From assembly GCF_003172935.1 (NCBI RefSeq), contig NZ_QGKS01000346.1, positions 1-64,000 of the forward strand: a stretch of 64,000 nucleotides of DNA. Direction: 5' to 3'. Below the pieces are notes generated by a model. It was not told the DNA's origin. It saw only the letters and a program-made list of their open reading frames with translations, and did not search any database. The position numbers and the translations under genes are program-made. Below are positions 61,091 through 64,000 of this stretch, in pieces (the first letter of the stretch is position 1; every line of letters begins with the position of its first letter). Source of the DNA: Micromonospora sicca (GTDB lineage Bacteria; Actinomycetota; Actinomycetes; Mycobacteriales; Micromonosporaceae).

Positions 61091-64000
61091 TCGTCGGCAA
61101 GGTCGAGGACGAGCTCGGACAGGTCAACGGGGTCGGTGGTGCCCGGCGTGCGGCGGGTCTCCGGCGAGCCGAGCGCGCGGGCCAGCGTCCCGTCGAAGTC
61201 GGCGACGTTGACCGAGCCGTCCCACACGAGCAGCAGGGTGGAGACCGTGTGCTCGACTGTGGAGTGGGACAGGTCGTAGTGCGCCGCGCCGCTGACCGCC
61301 GGATGGGTGGCCCACAGGTCGTACCCGGTCATGAACAGGTCCAGGTCGAACTGCTTCGCCAGCGCCATCAGCTCGCCGCGGCCGGTGTCGTCCACCCCGG
61401 CGAACGCCTCGTCCAGGCCGAGCAGGCGGGGCGCGTTCGGCCGGGCCGAGCCGAACAGGGCGTTGGCGGCGGCGAACAGCGGCAGGTGCAGCGACACCGA
61501 CTGTTCGCCACCGGAGAGCTGGCTGTGCCGGGCCCGGGTCAGGGCCTCGGTGCCGCCGCCGGGCCGGTGCAGGGTGAAGGCGAAGGTGCGCCACTGCCGG
61601 TAGTCGAGCACCTCACCCAGCAGTTCCCGGTACGGCCGCTCGGGGTGCATCGCCCGGGCCGCCTTGATCCGGGCGGCGAAGTGCCGGCGCATGGTGGTGA
61701 GCTGCGCCGGCCCCAGCCGGGCCGGATCCCGTTCCAGCAGCTTGCAGACCTCCCGCTGCTCAGCGTCGAGGTCGTCGGCGAGCCGCCAGCCGACGCCGAC
61801 GGTGAGCCCGGAGGACATCCGGCGGGCCCGCATCTGGGTGTCCATCGCCCCCACCAGGTCACGGGCCTCGATGGTGCGGTGGTGGATCTGCCGGGCGAGC
61901 TGGCCGAGCAGCGCGTCCTCCAGCACCCGCTGCTCGGCATCGGTGAGCAGCTGTTCCTGGTCGCGTCGCTCGCGGGCGATCCGGTCGGCGAAGTGCGCCA
62001 CCGGGGTGAGCCCCTGCTCGTCGACGACACGGACGACGATGACCCCGTCGTCGGTGTCCCACTCGGGCCGCTGGTCGAGCCCGGCCGCCGGCAGCTGCGC
62101 CTGCAGCTCGGTCAGCGCGGTGGTGAGGCGGGTGGCGCTCTGCTTGAGGGAGGTCTCGGTCGGACTGAGCTCCCGGGTGGCGGCGAGGATCGCCTCGTGC
62201 AGAGCGGTCACCTGCGGGTCCAGGTCCGAGCCGGGTCCGTCGTCGGTCGTCCGGGCCGGCCACCGCAGCTCCGTCGCGCAGCGCAGCAGCCCCAGCAGGT
62301 CCGGTCGGGCGTACGGGCGCAGCCGCAACGCGTCGTGGTGCGCCTCGGCCACCGCCGCGGCGACGGCCTGCTCGCTCAGCTCCACCCGGGTCACCGCGGC
62401 GGCCCGCCGCTGCTGGGCGGCACCCAGTTCGGTCCGGGCCCGCTCGACAGCGGCCTCCGCGTCGATGATCTCGTCGGCGGTACGCGCCACGTCGGCCAGC
62501 ACCCGTTCCGCCTCGGCACCGACGCTGGCCCGCAGCGTCCGGTACGCCTCGGCCTTCTCCCGGTGCCGGTCGGTCGCGGTGTGCTCGGCATCCTCGGCGG
62601 CGGCGAGCCGCTCGACCGCCTCGTCGTGGCGCTGCTGCGCCTGCGCCTCCTGTTCGGCGGCGCGGGCGGCGGCTGGGCGGGCGCTCTCCAGCCGTACCCC
62701 CCGCTTCTCGAATCGGTCCACGGCGTCGGCGGTGGCGTCCAGGCGGTCCAGCGGGAGGGACCGCTCCGCGGTGACCCGGCGCAGCGCGGCGGCGGCCGCG
62801 GCCCGCTCGGCCAGCGCCTGGTCCAGGCGCACGTTCGCCGCGGCCCCGGACTCCTGCCGGGCCCGCAGCGTGACCGCCGCCCGGTCCAGTTCGCGCAGCG
62901 CGGTGTGGATCGGGGTGAGAGGCGGCAGCTGCCCGGCGGCGGCCGCCACGGCGGCCAGCAGCCGCTCGATCGCGGACCGCTCCTCGTCGAGGGTGCGCAG
63001 CTCGGCGTCCAGCGCGGCGCGCTGCCGGTCGCACTCGGCGATCCGGGCGGCGCGCCGGGCCGCCCGGGCGGTCGCGCCGATGTACTCGCAGCGGTCCTTG
63101 GCGAACCGGCCGACGCCGACGCCCTGGGCGTAACGACCGTCGACACCGACCGTCACCGCCGCGGTGGACTGTGCGTCGACCACGTCGGCCAACGCCACCG
63201 AGGCGAGGACGTCGCGGATCCGTTCGGCGGGCACCTCGTCCTGGTCTTCGCAGACCAGCACGTCGGCGAGGGTGGCGCCGGCCGGACGCCGGTCCGGTGG
63301 GAGGGGCAGCAGGTAGCCGTCCAGGTCGTCGCCGGCCAGCGCGTCCGCGGCGGCGTCCGGGTCCGGGTGCAGCCAGGCGTCCAGCAGGCCGGCGGCGTGC
63401 AGGGCCGCCTCGACGGCCGCGGCGTCGGCGCCGGGCACCGCCTCGGCGAAGCGGACCAGCCGCCACAGGGGTGCGCCGGGCCGGCCGGCGCGCGGGGCGG
63501 GACGGGTCACCGGGGTCGGCGGCGCGTCGTCCTGTTCGGCGGCGATCCGGTCCCGTTCCGCCGCGAGTTCGGCCCGGCGGTCGGCCAACGCCGTGCGGCC
63601 GGCGGTCAGCTCTGCGAGCCGGTCGCGATGCCGGGCGACGGCGGAAGCGGTGGCTTCGGCGTACACCTCCCGCAGGGTCGGGGCGCCGGGCTCGCCGGCG
63701 GCGTCGACGGCGGCGGCCAGCACGGCCGGCAGGTCCGGCCGGTCGAGGTGGGGCAGCAGTGCGTCGTTGTCCTGCGCCCACCGGCTGACGCTGGCGCGCA
63801 CCCGCGTGCGGGCTTCCGCGAGGACGCTTTCGGCGCGCTGCTCAGCCTGCTCGGCCTCGGTGAGCGCGTCGGCGGCGCCGGCCGCGTCGGCGGCCGCCCG
63901 GGTGTGGTCACGTTCGGCCTGGGCGTGCCGGGCCGCCTGCTCGCGCACGGCGCGCACGTCGTCGCGGCGGGCGCCGGAGCGGGCGGCGAGCCGCGCGGGA
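61087..64000 (-). CDS. jetC: Wadjet type II SMC-like ATPase JetC (TIGR02680), partial at window edge
   Basis: The C-terminal 970 or so residues of an SMC/MukB-like ATPase; the N-terminus with Walker A lies beyond position 64000. Long Ala/Arg/Glu-rich coiled coils fill most of the visible part, with a hinge-like segment around PLWRLVRFAEAVPGADAAAVEAALHAAGLLDAWL. Near the end are the ABC signature QLSGGEQSVSLHLPLFAAANALF and Walker B PRLLGLDEAFAGVDD. It forms the loop-extruding motor with JetA and JetB. Overlap with jetD shows an operon. Type II is assigned from the TIGR02679 partner and the sequence character. Confidence 0.87.
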   Translation of the reverse strand, partial: PARLAARSGARRDDVRAVREQAARHAQAERDHTRAAADAAGAADALTEAEQAEQRAESVLAEARTRVRASVSRWAQDNDALLPHLDRPDLPAVLAAAVDAAGEPGAPTLREVYAEATASAVARHRDRLAELTAGRTALADRRAELAAERDRIAAEQDDAPPTPVTRPAPRAGRPGAPLWRLVRFAEAVPGADAAAVEAALHAAGLLDAWLHPDPDAAADALAGDDLDGYLLPLPPDRRPAGATLADVLVCEDQDEVPAERIRDVLASVALADVVDAQSTAAVTVGVDGRYAQGVGVGRFAKDRCEYIGATARAARRAARIAECDRQRAALDAELRTLDEERSAIERLLAAVAAAAGQLPPLTPIHTALRELDRAAVTLRARQESGAAANVRLDQALAERAAAAAALRRVTAERSLPLDRLDATADAVDRFEKRGVRLESARPAAARAAEQEAQAQQRHDEAVERLAAAEDAEHTATDRHREKAEAYRTLRASVGAEAERVLADVARTADEIIDAEAAVERARTELGAAQQRRAAAVTRVELSEQAVAAAVAEAHHDALRLRPYARPDLLGLLRCATELRWPARTTDDGPGSDLDPQVTALHEAILAATRELSPTETSLKQSATRLTTALTELQAQLPAAGLDQRPEWDTDDGVIVVRVVDEQGLTPVAHFADRIARERRDQEQLLTDAEQRVLEDALLGQLARQIHHRTIEARDLVGAMDTQMRARRMSSGLTVGVGWRLADDLDAEQREVCKLLERDPARLGPAQLTTMRRHFAARIKAARAMHPERPYRELLGEVLDYRQWRTFAFTLHRPGGGTEALTRARHSQLSGGEQSVSLHLPLFAAANALFGSARPNAPRLLGLDEAFAGVDDTGRGELMALAKQFDLDLFMTGYDLWATHPAVSGAAHYDLSHSTVEHTVSTLLLVWDGSVNVADFDGTLARALGSPETRRTPGTTDPVDLSELVLDLADE

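Overview
This is high-GC DNA whose coding frames have strongly G/C-biased third positions, frequent GTG starts, several F420-type (LLM and PPOX) enzymes, PucR, ROK and IclR regulators, a MatB-type malonyl-CoA synthetase and Tat-like signals. Together these point to an actinomycete chromosome, and my inference is Micromonosporaceae. No rRNA, tRNA or CRISPR array was recognised.

Layout. 0-8 kb: a TnpB-type nuclease with a long C-terminal extension, then a 2022-residue DUF4011/helicase/Vsr-like/DUF3320 protein that looks like the Hhe phage-defence protein. 8-14 kb: small redox enzymes, two MFS transporters, hypotheticals and a decayed ABC-transporter end. 13.9-24.8 kb: a reductive pyrimidine degradation locus (semialdehyde dehydrogenase, omega-aminotransferase, PucR regulator, NCS1 permease, beta-ureidopropionase, dihydropyrimidinase, F420-type LLM oxidoreductase). 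A solitary TnpB element is wedged exactly between the aminotransferase and the dehydrogenase. 24.9-32.6 kb: a minus-strand alpha-glucoside operon (ROK regulator, two permeases, binding lipoprotein, GH15, GH31). 32.8-47.6 kb: a glyoxylate/C2-C3 acid region (MhpD-type hydratase, MatC-like carrier, class V aminotransferase, FAD/Fe-S glycolate or lactate dehydrogenase, malate synthase, IclR regulator), followed by gamma-carbonic anhydrase, GntR, class III CoA-transferase, crotonase and MatB. 47.7-50.2 kb: a methyltransferase, an aldehyde dehydrogenase remnant and a secreted propeller-type protein. 50.6-59.7 kb: a tightly packed LacI operon for an amino sugar (FAD oxidoreductase, ABC transporter, ROK kinase, NanE epimerase, exported DUF4127 protein). 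59.7-64 kb: the 3' half of a type II Wadjet system (JetD, and JetC cut by the window edge).

The clearest non-coding signals are operator families. An IclR-type box (TTCCGC-N3-GCGGAA) occurs at the promoters of the carrier/aminotransferase pair, malate synthase and the IclR gene, twice as tandem sites 21 bp apart. Three copies of a LacI-type palindrome (CTAATnCGnATTAG) lie between the propeller gene and lacI, and a GntR/FadR-type palindrome lies between gntR and the CoA-transferase. The most promising little-described systems are the FAD oxidoreductase/NanE/ROK/DUF4127 amino-sugar operon and the pyrimidine operon, where an F420-type LLM protein sits where a dihydropyrimidine dehydrogenase would be expected.
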